NCBI GenBank assembly: GCA_963210315.1
Contig: OY723260.1
Span: 1,674,001 to 1,738,000, forward strand
Direction: 5' to 3'
DNA length: 64,000 nucleotides
Origin: Rhynchopus euleeides
Taxonomy: Eukaryota > Euglenozoa > Diplonemea > Diplonemida > Diplonemidae
The notes under the pieces are model-generated. The model saw only the letters and a list, made by a program, of their open reading frames with translations. It did no database searches and was not told the origin of the DNA. This document shows positions 31,140-41,628 of this stretch, in pieces (position 1 is the first letter of the stretch; each line of letters opens with the position of its first letter). The position numbers and the translations under genes were made by a program.

Positions 31140-32333
31140 CAGGGTATAAGATAGACTTTTTTTCTGGCGCCGTTTTCCGGTTTTTCTGGTTTTGAAAATT
31201 TTTCGCGCGCGCCTTCGGCGCGCGCGACCCGCGCAAACCCTCCCAGAATCTGAGAGGGCCCGGTGCCTGCGCGCGTCCTGTCGTACTGAGGCTGCTTGGT
31301 GGGGCAGGCGCAGCAGCTGCTTTGAAAGTTTGGACTCTCGGCCAAAAAACCGGTCTGGTGCAATTTTTTTACGCAGGGGGGTCTGGGGGGCGGAGCCCCC
31401 CAGCCGCCGGAGGCCACGGTAGTGATCATCTGTTCCCTACAGTCTGGATTCGCTTGTAAGTAGGAAGGCTTCGCTGTATCGCAGCCCGGCCAGCAGGAGA
31501 TCACTGGTCCTTGAGGGTTCAACCTTCAGGGTGGAGGAGGACGGGGGAGCGACCACTCGTGACAGGTGTGCGTTGTGGGTGGAGTGGGTGCACGACAGAA
31601 TGGCCAAAGGGTCCACGAGATCTCTGCACACATTCCGTTATCGAGGAAATGGGCACCTAGCTGTGACGACAGGCAACAAACAAATCTCATCTGTTAGTTG
31701 CCCCCAATAGGCTTGGCGACCTTCAAGATTGCTTGAAAGTCGTTCGTGTTCTCGTCTCAGCCCTCCAGACAAGCAGATCTGTCTCGAGTTGGTGGGCTGT
31801 CGCCATGTATTCGATGGCACCGAGTGACGCTGCACAGAGGCAGACGACACGGTGAACTCCAGCGGAGGTTACCCTACCTCCGCTGGAGTACACCGTGTGT
31901 CTCCCATGAGTCTCAACTAGCGGGAGTCGTAAATTAGCTGGAAAATAGACTCCCGTCTCCAGTACAGACTGCAGTCTTAGACTCCCTCTTAGACACTCGC
32001 TAGGGTGGCTGGAGTCCACCATGTGTGCACCTTCAAAACAGAAGAGGCCTGCATGACGAGGGCATCACCACCCACCGGGCCCCACCGGGCCACCCGCTAG
32101 GTCCATTTTTTCTTCTCCGCTTCTCTGCCTTCTTTGGACTATTTGAGCTCTGTGCGGATCACGATGGGGTCACTTTCTATTTTTTTATGGCGTTTTTTCT
32201 GACTGTTTTACTGTCCCAAAGTCACAAAAAAACCGCCAAAAATGAGATCGACCTTTTTTTTTTTTTCCAGAAAACCGGGAACCGGGAAACCCTGGTTTTG
32301 AAAACCGGAAAACCAGACCTATCTTATCCCCTG
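31140..32333. mobile_element. hAT-type element, copy 1 (non-autonomous), 8-bp TSD
   Basis: The ends are CAGGGTATAAGATAG and, inverted, CAGGGGATAAGATAG. TTTATGAT flanks both ends exactly (31132-31139 and 32334-32341). A C/G hairpin (CGCGCGCGCC-TTC-GGCGCGCGCG, about 31203-31226) lies near the left end. It carries two passengers: the dispersed hairpin repeat (31376-31436) and a CACGGTG mini-element (31848-32023). No transposase remains. Confidence 0.85.
31848..32023. mobile_element. Miniature CACGGTGG-family element nested in a hAT element
   Basis: Starts CACGGTGAACTCCAGCGG and ends GGCTGGAGTCCACCATG. The first 50 bp (31848-31897) is itself a near-perfect hairpin ending in CACCGTG. GACTCCCG half-sites follow. 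Confidence 0.65.
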
Positions 32334-32341
32334 TTTATGAT

Positions 32342-34365
32342 GCGTAAAAGTGTAGGAGTGCTTCCGACGATCCTGTTCCTTTTCTGTGTGTCTAGCTATC
32401 TCGTGTTCACATGTGCTCCACACCCACATCAAAGTAGCAGGCTCTAGGGTGGTGGAAGCGTCAACGCATCATTAAGGAAGAAGGAAGCACGGTTGCTACG
32501 CTTTTGGGGATTTTTATTACTGCAACAGGGCTGTCCTGTCCGGATTTGGCGCACAAGCAACAGCCGTATCTTGTCTTCTTTTGAACGATTTGCCGAACAG
32601 TCCGCCACCGCCGCCTCCGCCCCCCCTCCCCCCTCCATCCTCCTGGGTCCAGCAATTGACACAGGAGAGTCAAAAGTCGCCAATTGAGGTGACGCGGCGC
32701 CCGCTTGCTTGGGTGAGGAGCGGTGTGAGGGTTGCTCACAGTTGTCTTGCATGTCGGGTGTGTATGTGTGGTGATGGTGAGGTGGCCTGCCTGTTTCCGA
32801 GGGAGGGGGGGAGGGAAGCAATCATGGGAGTTTCTGGCCGGTTCAGCCCCTCTCGTGTTCTGGGGGGGGGGGGGGGATGAAGTCAGGCAAGAAATGGGGG
32901 TGGTTGATTTCTTTGCCCGGATCCTTTTTTGGCGCGCAAAAAAAACGGCAGTTTTCTTTTGGCGGTGGCGCGGCAACCCTCCCATGGATATATCGGCATG
33001 GGTCGGGTGGTCGCTCCCCCCCCCACCCCGACCCCCTCCTCCATCCCCCCACCCCATCCCCAACTCGCCATGTCACATCACAGTACCAAGCTGTGGAATA
33101 CTTCTCTGATTTTCTTTCAACCTTTCCTTCGTGTCATCCGTAAAATTCCAAAAGAAAACCCCCCCCCCCCCTTCCCCCCCAGGGAAGCAGCGCCCCTGCC
33201 ATGCATAGCTGATTTCTCGTAAACCCCTTTTTTGAAATGGAGCGCCCCCCCCCCCCCTTTTTCAAAAAAGCAAACAGATTTTCTTACCTATCACCCCCAG
33301 GGCGTTCGCTATCGCCCACCGATCCCGTGTGGGGTGGGCGAAGTTTTATTGTGGGTTTTGGGAATTCGAGAAAATTTTTTATCCGTCGGGGAGGCGCCCC
33401 TCGGGGGCGCTTCGCGCCCCCTCGGGAGGTACACATTGGCTACCTCTCCTTGAGAGGGCAGATCACTGCACTTCTGGCAAGGCTGTTAGTACCTCCGAAG
33501 ACACTAATAGCCTTGCTTATGAGCGAAACGCGTGGATCGGCAGGGACCGCTGTGCCACACAGTTCGGCTGCCAGGGGGGTCTGGGGAGGCGGAGCCCCCC
33601 AGCCGCCGGAGGCCACGGTAGTGAACATCTGTTCATTGCGGATGGATAGATTCATGCAACTTGAAAGGACTTGGGCACCAGACATACGCCACAGGGGGGT
33701 CTGGGCGGAGCAATACATCGTACTTTGGGGAAGGCAGTTGTGGTCTCCTTCTGACACTTCCTTCTTCGAGCATTCCCCATCCCCTGAGGCTCGTGATCCC
33801 GTGGGCTCTTTCACCACCCACCCCCCTTCGGGGGGTGGGGGCCGAGCCCAGATTTTTTTATCCAACTTCGCCCCCTTGGGCGAAGTTGGGGCGAAGTAAA
33901 TCCGAACATTTATTTATTTAGGCGAAGTTGGCTGATGCTATTGATCCCCCCGCGCCCCCCACCCCCCTCCCACTCCCACTCCACAACCGTGGTCGTCACA
34001 CACCGGGGAGGTCGGTGGGGTTGTGATGACCCATTGCCAGTATCGTGTTGGGGCGATTGGAAACTGCACACCCAGCCCCCCCCCCCCTCCTCACGCTTCT
34101 CCTTCTCTTGCTGCAGGCGCAGTTTGCGGGTTTGGGATTTTCCCCCTCTCCTTCTCACCCCCCCATTCGCACGCCCATCCCCTCGCCACAGCCAGCCACA
34201 TCATTGCCGCCGCCCTTCATTTTCCACAGGGCCTGCCCAACACACACATACCTCTTCCCACTAGCAGCAACACACTGTACCTCCCCCCACTGGCAGCCCA
34301 GACCCACAAAGGGGGGGGGGGGTGACCGTTTGCCTTTTCCTACTACGACCCCCCACCTCAGAGAT
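32342..34365. other. Spacer with C/G runs, TTCG hairpins and one dispersed hairpin repeat
   Basis: G/C runs at 32865-32876, 33161-33180 and 33246-33259. TTCG-type hairpins: GGGGCGC-TTC-GCGCCCC (33404-33420), CACCCCCC-TTC-GGGGGGTG (33819-33837) and ACTTCGCCC-CCTT-GGGCGAAGT (about 33864-33887). A dispersed hairpin repeat copy is at 33573-33640. No gene. Confidence 0.5.
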
Positions 34366-35103
34366 ATGGCTGCCAGCAGAGAAGGGGCGCTTCTGTGCTT
34401 CGATCTCGACGACACGCTCTGGGCTGTCGGGCCTGCGATATCAGGCGCGGAGGAGGGGACTGTGGACTGGCTGCAGGGGAGGTTTGAACCCGGGCATATC
34501 GAACACTTCGTATGCAAGACGAGGTATAAGGCGTTGGTGAAGGAGGTGTTTCAGAAGCACACCGACCTGGCGAAGCGGTGCGACCTGGTGGAGCTGCGCC
34601 GGAACATCATCCGCGAGGGGCTGAGCAGGGGCGGCGCCTCTGAGGGTTGCATCGACGAGCACACCGGAGGGGCTGTCGACACCTTCTGCCGGCTCCGCAG
34701 CACCTGCACTGACCTGTTTGACCATGGGGACAGGGTGCTGGCGGAGCTGAGCAAGGACCACACGCTTGCCGCACTTACCAACGGTACGGCTTGCCTGGAG
34801 GCGGCCAGGGTTGCGCCGTACTTCTCGCATCACATATCCCCGATGCATGATGGGATGGCGCCCAAGCCGCACCCCGTGATGTTTGAGTCGGTGTTGGCGC
34901 ATTTCGGCGCCGAGCCTCATGAGGCAATCATGATCGGGGATGACCCGGTCAACGACATCATGCCGGCGCTGTCGGTGGGGATGGACGCCATCTGGGTCAA
35001 CGTTCTGGGGAACAAAGGTGTGCATGCGAAGGAGAAGGCCGGCAATCTCCCCATATTCCCCCGCGGTTTCCCGCGTGATTCTGTTGGTGTCATACATGTC
35101 TAG
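34366..35103 (+). CDS. HAD-superfamily hydrolase
   Basis: 245 codons from an ATG after a pyrimidine-rich leader; an upstream acceptor-like CTTGCTGCAG could extend it, but the ATG sits just before the fold. All HAD motifs are visible: F-D-L-D-D-T-L-W with D13 and D15 (nucleophile and general acid), L-T-N-G-T with T138, K167 in K-P-H-P, and I-G-D-D-P-V-N-D with D192, D193 and D197. An alpha-helical cap lies between motifs I and II. Fold and length fit phosphatases of the phosphoglycolate phosphatase/pyrimidine 5'-nucleotidase type; the substrate cannot be inferred. The last residues read into DNA resembling the inverse of 39700-39760, so the C-terminus may be repeat-derived or spliced differently. 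Single exon, transposons on both sides. Confidence 0.85.
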   Translation: MAASREGALLCFDLDDTLWAVGPAISGAEEGTVDWLQGRFEPGHIEHFVCKTRYKALVKEVFQKHTDLAKRCDLVELRRNIIREGLSRGGASEGCIDEHTGGAVDTFCRLRSTCTDLFDHGDRVLAELSKDHTLAALTNGTACLEAARVAPYFSHHISPMHDGMAPKPHPVMFESVLAHFGAEPHEAIMIGDDPVNDIMPALSVGMDAIWVNVLGNKGVHAKEKAGNLPIFPRGFPRDSVGVIHV

Positions 35104-35180
35104 TACGTATCGAAAACGCGGAAAAAACGTACCAAAACGTACCAAAAAATGGTACGTTTTTGAAAAAAGAAATAAAAAAA

Positions 35181-35569
35181 TACCGTATTCGGAAAAATAC
35201 TGGAACGGAAAAATGCTGGAACGGATTTTTTCTGGAACGGAAAATAACTGGAACAAACCCGAGTTTTCGAAACTTGGAACATTATTCCGTTCCAGTATTT
35301 TTCCGTTCCAGAATTAGAATATGGGGGAAATTGGCGGGTACTTGTCAGTTTTTCGGGCACATGTCCGAAATCCCACCTCACCCCACCCCATGCCATGGTG
35401 GAGGATGGTGGGCCCAGCATACCCTTGGGAAAGTACCCGACTCCCAGAAAACGGCCAAGTCCGCGCAGACCCCCCAGAACAATTCTGGAACGGAAAATAA
35501 CTGGAACAAATGGGGTCTCGGCTGGAACTTGGAACATTATTCCGTTCCAGTATTTTTCCGAATACGGTA
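35181..35569. mobile_element. TA-target MITE with GGAACGGAAAAATACT arrays
   Basis: The ends CCGTATTCGG and CCGAATACGG are flanked by TA. Subterminal units of AAAAATACTGGAACGG appear in both orientations. The plan is the same as the 5244-5888 and 53835-54164 elements but the unit sequence is different. It lies 80 bp downstream of the HAD gene. Confidence 0.72.
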
Positions 35570-35589
35570 ATTAATTTTCCCGGTAAATT

Positions 35590-35692
35590 CCGCGTTATTT
35601 TGGAATTATTGCGCGTTTTTGCGCGTTTTTTTCGATTTTTTGCGCGTTTTTGCGCGTTTTTTGAATTTTTTGCGCGTTTTTGCGCGTTTTTG
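35590..35692. repeat. TTTTTGCGCG tandem array
   Basis: Repeated TTTTTGCGCG/TTTTTTCGA units over about 100 bp, similar in style to the LINE target arrays. Confidence 0.65.
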
Positions 35693-35722
35693 GGGGGAAA
35701 TTGGCCTAAAATCCAGAGTGTA

Positions 35723-35840
35723 TAGGGGGACCCTTTTCGATTTTTTTTCCGGGGGGGGGGTCCACTTTGGACGTTTGAGCCCGATTTCGAAGGAATTTTT
35801 GAGTTTTGAGCCTATTTTGGGCCCTAAAACGCGTTAAAAT
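35723..35840 (+). repeat. Dispersed 100-bp block beginning GGGGGACCCTTTTCGA
   Basis: Conserved core GAGCCCGATTTCGAAGGAAT followed by TTTTGAGTTTTGAGC. Other copies: about 15331-15432 (+), 36466-36580 (+), 53575-53692 (-), 59695-59801 (-). In the last two it forms the end of the 1.7-2 kb repeat, so it is probably that family's terminus. Confidence 0.7.
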
Positions 35841-35974
35841 GGATCCCGGAATTTCCGGAAAATGGCTGTTTTTTGGCCTTGGCGAATTTTCGCCCAAAGG
35901 AGGTCACCCCAAAATACCGAATTTACCGTTTTTACCGTTTTTACCGCTAGTTTACCGCTGGGCCTTTGTCACAA

Positions 35975-36342
35975 TACCTGGGACCCCCCGTGTTTAAGTC
36001 CCCCCCCTGGAGGCGATTTTCGGCCGGGGGGGACTTAAACACGGGGGGGGCGGACCTAAACACAGGGGGGGCGTAAACACGGGGGTGGCACAGTGGAGAC
36101 CAAGAAGACCTCTTCCTCTGCTGTCGTAGGGGGGTAATTCCGGTCCGGATGGACTTTTGGCACCCCACTTTTCGACTCAGACAGCACCTGGAGGGCCTAG
36201 GGGCCACCTGATGACCCTCCAGACCAGCCCACCCCCGTGTTTAGGTCCCCCTGTGTTTAAGTCCCCCCCCTGCCAGACCCCCAGGGGGGGACTTAAACAC
36301 GGGGGTAAGGGGGGGGGACTTATACACGGGGGGTCCCAGGTA
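35975..36342. mobile_element. MITE with GGACTTAAACACGGGGG arrays
   Basis: TIRs TACCTGGGACCCCCCGTGT at both ends (inverted). Units of CCCCCGTGTTTAAGTCC in both orientations fill the ends. No ORF. Confidence 0.7.
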
Positions 36343-37799
36343 CCGGTTTTTTACCGGTAACCGGACATGGGACACGCGGGACAGGCGGACCGGTAAAACC
36401 GGTAGGTGGCACCGGTTTTTTTGTGTCCCCTCAAAACTTTTTTGGCGGTTTTCTGGTGGACCGTCTATAGGGGGACCCTTTTCAAAAAAATTTCCGGGGT
36501 GGGCCTATTTTGCATATTTGAGCCCGATTTCAAAGGAATTTCTGAGTTTTGAGCCCGTTTTGAGGCCTAAAACGCGTCATCGAATTTCCATTTTTCTGCC
36601 CATACGGGCAGGGACTTGGCCAAAATAGCTCAAAAAATTTTCCGGGGGGCTTCGCCCCCCACGCCCCCCGCCCACACAAAAGGGCGTGCGGTAGCCGACG
36701 CCCTTTTGTGCTCGCCTCCTCCCTCCGACACCTCCTCGATCTCTTTCCTGCTTGCTCGGTACCGAAGCTGCCTCCACGCCCTGACTTCCAGGGTTAGAGA
36801 GGGTTGCGAATGTGCGTGCCGGGGGGGGGGGGGGGGCAACCGTCAGTGAGTCATTGAGTGAGGGCGTACGGTGCAGAAGCTGTGGCAATGTGTCCCTTCA
36901 GCGCCACCGCGAAACCTCCCATTGGTGGCCGTCGGACACCAACGGGAGGTTTCGCGGGAATACTGCTGCAGACGAACGAACAATGGCGGCGGCTCCACAT
37001 ACTCACCGGAGTCGACACGTGGACCCCCCGTGGTACCCAGCGTGACGCCGTCAGTCTCCTCGCGGTCGACTTCACCTTGGCGAAGCGGAGGTGTGCCCCT
37101 CACAGGTGCCACCATCGCATGCCGCATCGTGGTGGATGGTGGATGGTGGAGCGTTGCAGTGCAGTGTGCTCCTCAACTTTGTGTCACGCTTCCTGCACCT
37201 GGGTGTGGACAACGGGTGTGCTCACTTCTCGCAGCATCTACCTGGCGGTGGGTGGCACGTGCTGGAGTCACTTCCAGGTTGACCTGGTGCAGACCTGAGG
37301 ATGGCGTGGCTGACGCAGGGCGGTACAGTGGGATGCCCGGACCGGCACTCCTGAGGCCGTCTGCCATGTCCTCCCCCCGCGCGCCCGCGCGCCCGGGCGG
37401 TGCCTTCGCTTACTGTCGAGCGACCGAGTCTCTGGGGTACGGCTTCAAAGGTAGACCGTGCCTGGCACCAACGACCTGTGTCCGTGCGTTGCTGACCGTG
37501 CACTGCTCTCGTTTCGAGTCCCTATCAGCAGCACCAAGTCGTACATCGCTGTACTGGGCTGTGCCGGTCCCCTAACCCCGTCCCCGTGTCGCAGGGGGCA
37601 GTGGGTGACCACGGGGTGGATTCCCTAACACCCCACCCGCGAGGCCGGGTACAGGAAGCGTCCCCAAAATTTCTGGAATTTGAAAAATGAGCTCACTTTG
37701 CTAAACTGGACCCAACTCCCCACACTCTTTTTTTTGGTCATTTTCCCCGATTTTACCGATTTGTCCCCGGATGTCCCCCCGTGTCTTAAGGTGACCTCC
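36343..37799. other. Spacer with hairpins, no confident gene
   Basis: Copy of the GGGGGACCCTTTTC block (36466-36580). TTCG hairpin GGGGGGC-TTC-GCCCCCC (36644-36660). A 47-nt hairpin with GCGAAACCTCCC arms (about 36907-36953). The plus-strand frame 36871-37575 has no recognisable domain. Confidence 0.45.
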
Positions 37800-39620
37800 A
37801 AAAAATTGACCCAAACTTTTCTGGGCCCATCATCGGGTCCTGGTGGTCTGGAACTGTCCATTTTCCAAGGCAGTCGTGAGAAAATCGCGAGGCTTCGCCC
37901 CGAGTTCATTCATGTGACCCCAAAAATGAGGTTGGCTCCGGCTTTTCCACAACTCCAAATCGGAGTTTTGGAAGCCGGACCTTGTTGTGGGGAGAAAATC
38001 GGCCAAGTGAGGTTCGGGTTGTCTCTTGTGCGAAATTCGAGCAATAAAGCTCAACAAGTAATCGTAATGATTGACAACGTGTCGCCGGATGCTACAATCC
38101 TGAAGTAAAATCAGAGCAAGCTCGTCAGATGCAGACGCCACGTGGTGGTCTCCCGGTGCTTGCTGTGTTTCGGCGCTAACACACTACAACCTCCCCTGGT
38201 GCGCCTCATCAGGTGTGAGCCAGGATCAATGGAACCTAAGATAGCTAGTCTTAGGCCAGCAAGACTTTCTTCCCACCTTATCCCTCGCCTCGTGTGCGTC
38301 AAGTAATCAAATGCCATGGCCCCAGCCACAACCCCACCCCCTGCCTTCTGCCCCCCACCCCTGTGCAGGTCATGTGCCCCCTCCCATCGCGTGTTGCCTT
38401 GTTGCATATTTTCAAATTGGGAAATTTCAGGTGACCCGATGACAGGGATGTCCCCCGAGGGTCTACCTGCAGGGCTCCACTTTTTTTGCTATGCCTGTTT
38501 GCGCTTCGCTTGCCACACACCACCCTGGGGGGAGGGACAGAGGGCGGAGGGGGCTACACACTTACACAACCGATCCGGTCAAACAATGCCACGTCATCCC
38601 CATTGGGGTCCTGGACCGCGGCCTCTCTCCCAGCGAATTGGTGTCGTCATCAGGCAGGCTAAGTAGTTGTCCACACAGGACATTGGTTTTAAGGGGGGTC
38701 TGAGTTCTGCGGAACTGGCTTCAAGGGACGCCCCCTCGTAATGACTGGGTGGATGGAGCCAAGTAATACCAGGTGGTCGGACACCGGAACTCTCGGCATT
38801 TATTAGTCGCGGGAACTGTGTCCGTGTGGTAGGTGACCCCTTCCGATTCCACTGATTCCTCTCTTTGAACATGTAGTGTTGAAAGATACTTGGTGTTCTG
38901 ATGCTTTACAGGGTACTTGACAAAGGAAAGAGGGTGGTCAGTCTTGTGATCCACCCTGAATCCTTCCTGTGAGCAGCAGATCCACAACACCTCGACTTCT
39001 TTCAGCGGCTGTATTGATATTGCCTGACACAGCAAACATGATTCAATTGGAGGAACAAGCCTCGTACACCAGCGGCCCAAAAGGTGGATTCCATGTATGG
39101 TTTTAGGATTTCCCTTATTACTGATGGTGTAGAGACTACAAAGCCTGACCTGATGACGCCGCTATGAACCTGGGAGACACGCCGCGTGAGAAGGGACCTC
39201 GGTGCGGGGTGGCGTGAAGATCCTGCCTGAGTGCCCTCGTCGGGACCCGCGGTAAACCGTGGCGTTCCCCCCGAGGCAAGTCCAGGACGAAGGTTGCAGA
39301 TAACCGCTGCACCTCTTCGTCCGAAAGGAGCTCACAGGATAGGGGAACTGCCCACACCCCACTCACGACAGTGTATCCGAAAGGTGCACTGCGCGTGTGG
39401 TGGCGGTGTCGGGTCCAGACCCACCTCGTTCCCCATGCCCGTCAGTTGTTGCCCCTGCAGGGGTGGCTGCTGTCTGGCATGGGGGGCGCCCTCCCTGCCT
39501 TGCAAGGGAAAATGTAGAACGGCATGCTGCCCGTTTCTTCATTTTTCACCTTGCCTGGTAGGGGGGGACCCACCCTCACGGGGGGAAAAAGAGGAACGGC
39601 ATGCTGCCCGTTCACTCTTT
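37800..39620 (-). repeat. Uncharacterised 1.7-2 kb repeat, copy A (inverted)
   Basis: Shares long near-identical stretches with 51966-53692 and 57836-59801, including GAACGGGCAGCATGCCGTTC near the left end and the CTGACGGGCATGGGG and CCACCTTTTGGGCCGCTGGT stretches. It lacks the terminal GGGACCC block. Confidence 0.75.
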
Positions 39621-40401
39621 TTTCCCCCGTTTTTTCCGCGTTTTTCCTCCGGGGGAACGTACGTTTTTGCAGGAAAAAAGCCGCGTGTCATTTCCCGCGT
39701 TTTTTGGTATTTTTTCCGCGTTTTCCGTACGTAGTGGACATGTATGCTGGTGTGCGGTGGGGTGTGTGCTCAGCCATTCCTCACCGTGTTGTGGTTCCAT
39801 TCCGTTGCAACCGCCCCCCTTTTTTTTCAACAAGCATTTTAACAGCTGTGTCTTGTTTGGGCCACCTCACACGCCACACCACCACCCTGCACAGAGTTCG
39901 ACGACAGGCCCAGCGAGGTGCCGTGCGTCACCAGCTTGGACCAGCTCCCGGGTGCTGTTGCAGACATTCTCAGCAAGCGGGGCAGCCTTGCGGCGTGACC
40001 TGGTCACGCGAGGGCAGGCTGCAGTGGCATGGGTGTGCCTCCTATGTTTGTGCATCTGCGGTGTGTGCCTATCAACGTGATGACGCATCACAGGCTGCCC
40101 CCCACGCAGGGTGTGTGCGTGCAGGAGGTGGCCCCCTCATGCACGCTCTTCCGAGTAGCATCCCATCACCCCACAGCTGGTGTCGGGAAGACCGGATCCC
40201 CGTGCCCCGTCGCTATCGCAGCGAGTTTTTTCCAGAAGAAGAAACACCGGGGCGGTGGGGATGCCGGAAGTCCCCATCCAGGAGTGAGAATGTGGCACCT
40301 TGGTGGTGCACCTCCCCAAAGCAACGATGTAGTGCAAAGAGATGGATAAAGTTTGCAAACGGATCCGCACGGTGAAAAAGAATCTTCCCTGAGGTGGGCC
40401 A
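39621..40401. other. Spacer, no gene recognised
   Basis: The stretch 39700-39760 resembles, inverted, the sequence at the end of the HAD gene (about 35090-35130). Frames here have no recognisable domains. Confidence 0.35.
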
Positions 40402-40409
40402 CACCGAAC

Positions 40410-41355
40410 CAGGGGATAAGATAGGCCTGGTTTTCCGGTTTTCAAAACCAGGGTTTCCCGGTTTCCGGTTTTCTGGAAAAAAAGAAAAGGCCGATCGGAT
40501 TTTCGCCGGTTTTTGGGGAACCTTTGTGACAGTCAACCAGTGGGAATATTAGCCAAAAAAACACGGAAAGTGACCCCATCGTGATCCGCACGGAGCTCAA
40601 ACAGTCAAAAGAAAGCAGAGAAGCGGAGAAAAGGAGCCCAGCGGGAGGCCCGGTGGGTGGTGATGTCCTCGTCATGCAGGTCTTCTCTGTGTGAAGTTTC
40701 GAGATACTCCGGTCGCTTGACCATTCCGACCGCACCGTACTCCTTCTGGGCGGCTTGCCGAGCGCATGCACTCAATCTCGTTGCGATGCACACTGCCAAG
40801 GACCACCCTGTCATCCACGCAAGCTACGACCTTGTCTCGAGCACGTTTGCCTTGCTGGGAATGGCACATGCAAACTCCGGTGTTTTCGGGAGTGCATGTC
40901 CGCTTTGGAGAGGATCGATGGCTTCGGGTTCTGGCGGGACCGCGATTTGTGCAGTGTTGGAGACACCCGCTGGTGTTCGCATGAGCGCACGTTGTGCGCA
41001 GCGTCTGACTGACTGCCTCTAGGGGGTGGTCATGCAACAAGCTCGACCATGAAGGCAGTTGCCCTTCGTGAGGCGTACCAGCGGAGCAGCACCCTCGGGG
41101 GGTTTGTCCTGATGCGGGGGGTGATGCGAAGCCGCGCTCCGTCAGTACGTGGACGCATTGAAAGCTCAGTTCCGTCCCTTCGGGGAGCTGTGGGGAGCAA
41201 CACGCCACGCTGTTCGGCGGAGCCTGGTCCAGCCGTGTTGGGTGTGATTCTGAGAGGGTTTGCGCGGGTCGCGCGCGCCGAAGGCGCGCGCGAAAAAATT
41301 CAAAACCAGAAAAACCGGAAAACGGCGCCAGAAAAAAAGTCTATCTTATACCCTG
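40410..41355 (+). mobile_element. hAT element, copy 2, with transposase remnant and 8-bp TSD
   Basis: Ends CAGGGGATAAGATAGG and (inverted) CAGGGTATAAGATAGA. CACCGAAC flanks exactly at 40402-40409 and 41356-41363. It is inverted relative to copy 1 and shares both terminal regions with it. The right TSD marks the left limit of the LINE region. Confidence 0.87.
40657..41022 (+). pseudogene. hAT transposase fragment, frameshifted
   Basis: C-R-A-H-A-L-N-L-V (about 40760-40790) is the hAT C-x2-H-x-L-N-L signature, followed by S-T-F-A-L-L. In another frame, further on, G-D-T-R-W-C-S-H-E-R-T-L (about 40960-41000) matches the hAT T-R-W block. The two are in the expected order but need a frameshift. 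N- and C-terminal parts are missing, so it is inactive. Confidence 0.62.
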
Positions 41356-41628
41356 CACCGAACCGACACATATAAAAAAACGCAAAAGAAATCTGAAAGC
41401 AACCGGGAAAAAAATACAAACCAAAGGACATCCCTTATACATCCCCATCTATCTCTCTTCCTCTGAGCCCGTCTCACGGGCTGAAGACATATCCCATTCA
41501 TTCGGACTCCCAGACAAGGCGTGGGGGTAGGAGGGGCGGGGGTGGGGTGTGGGTGTGTGGGTGTGTGGGGGTGCTTTTTCGACCCACACACACACACCCC
41601 CAGGAGGAGAGAGGGATACACGGGCAGG

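Noticed and set aside
36871..37575. 234-codon frame as a possible gene
   Set aside because: No domain, overlaps similar frames in two other phases, composition follows the GC-rich spacer.
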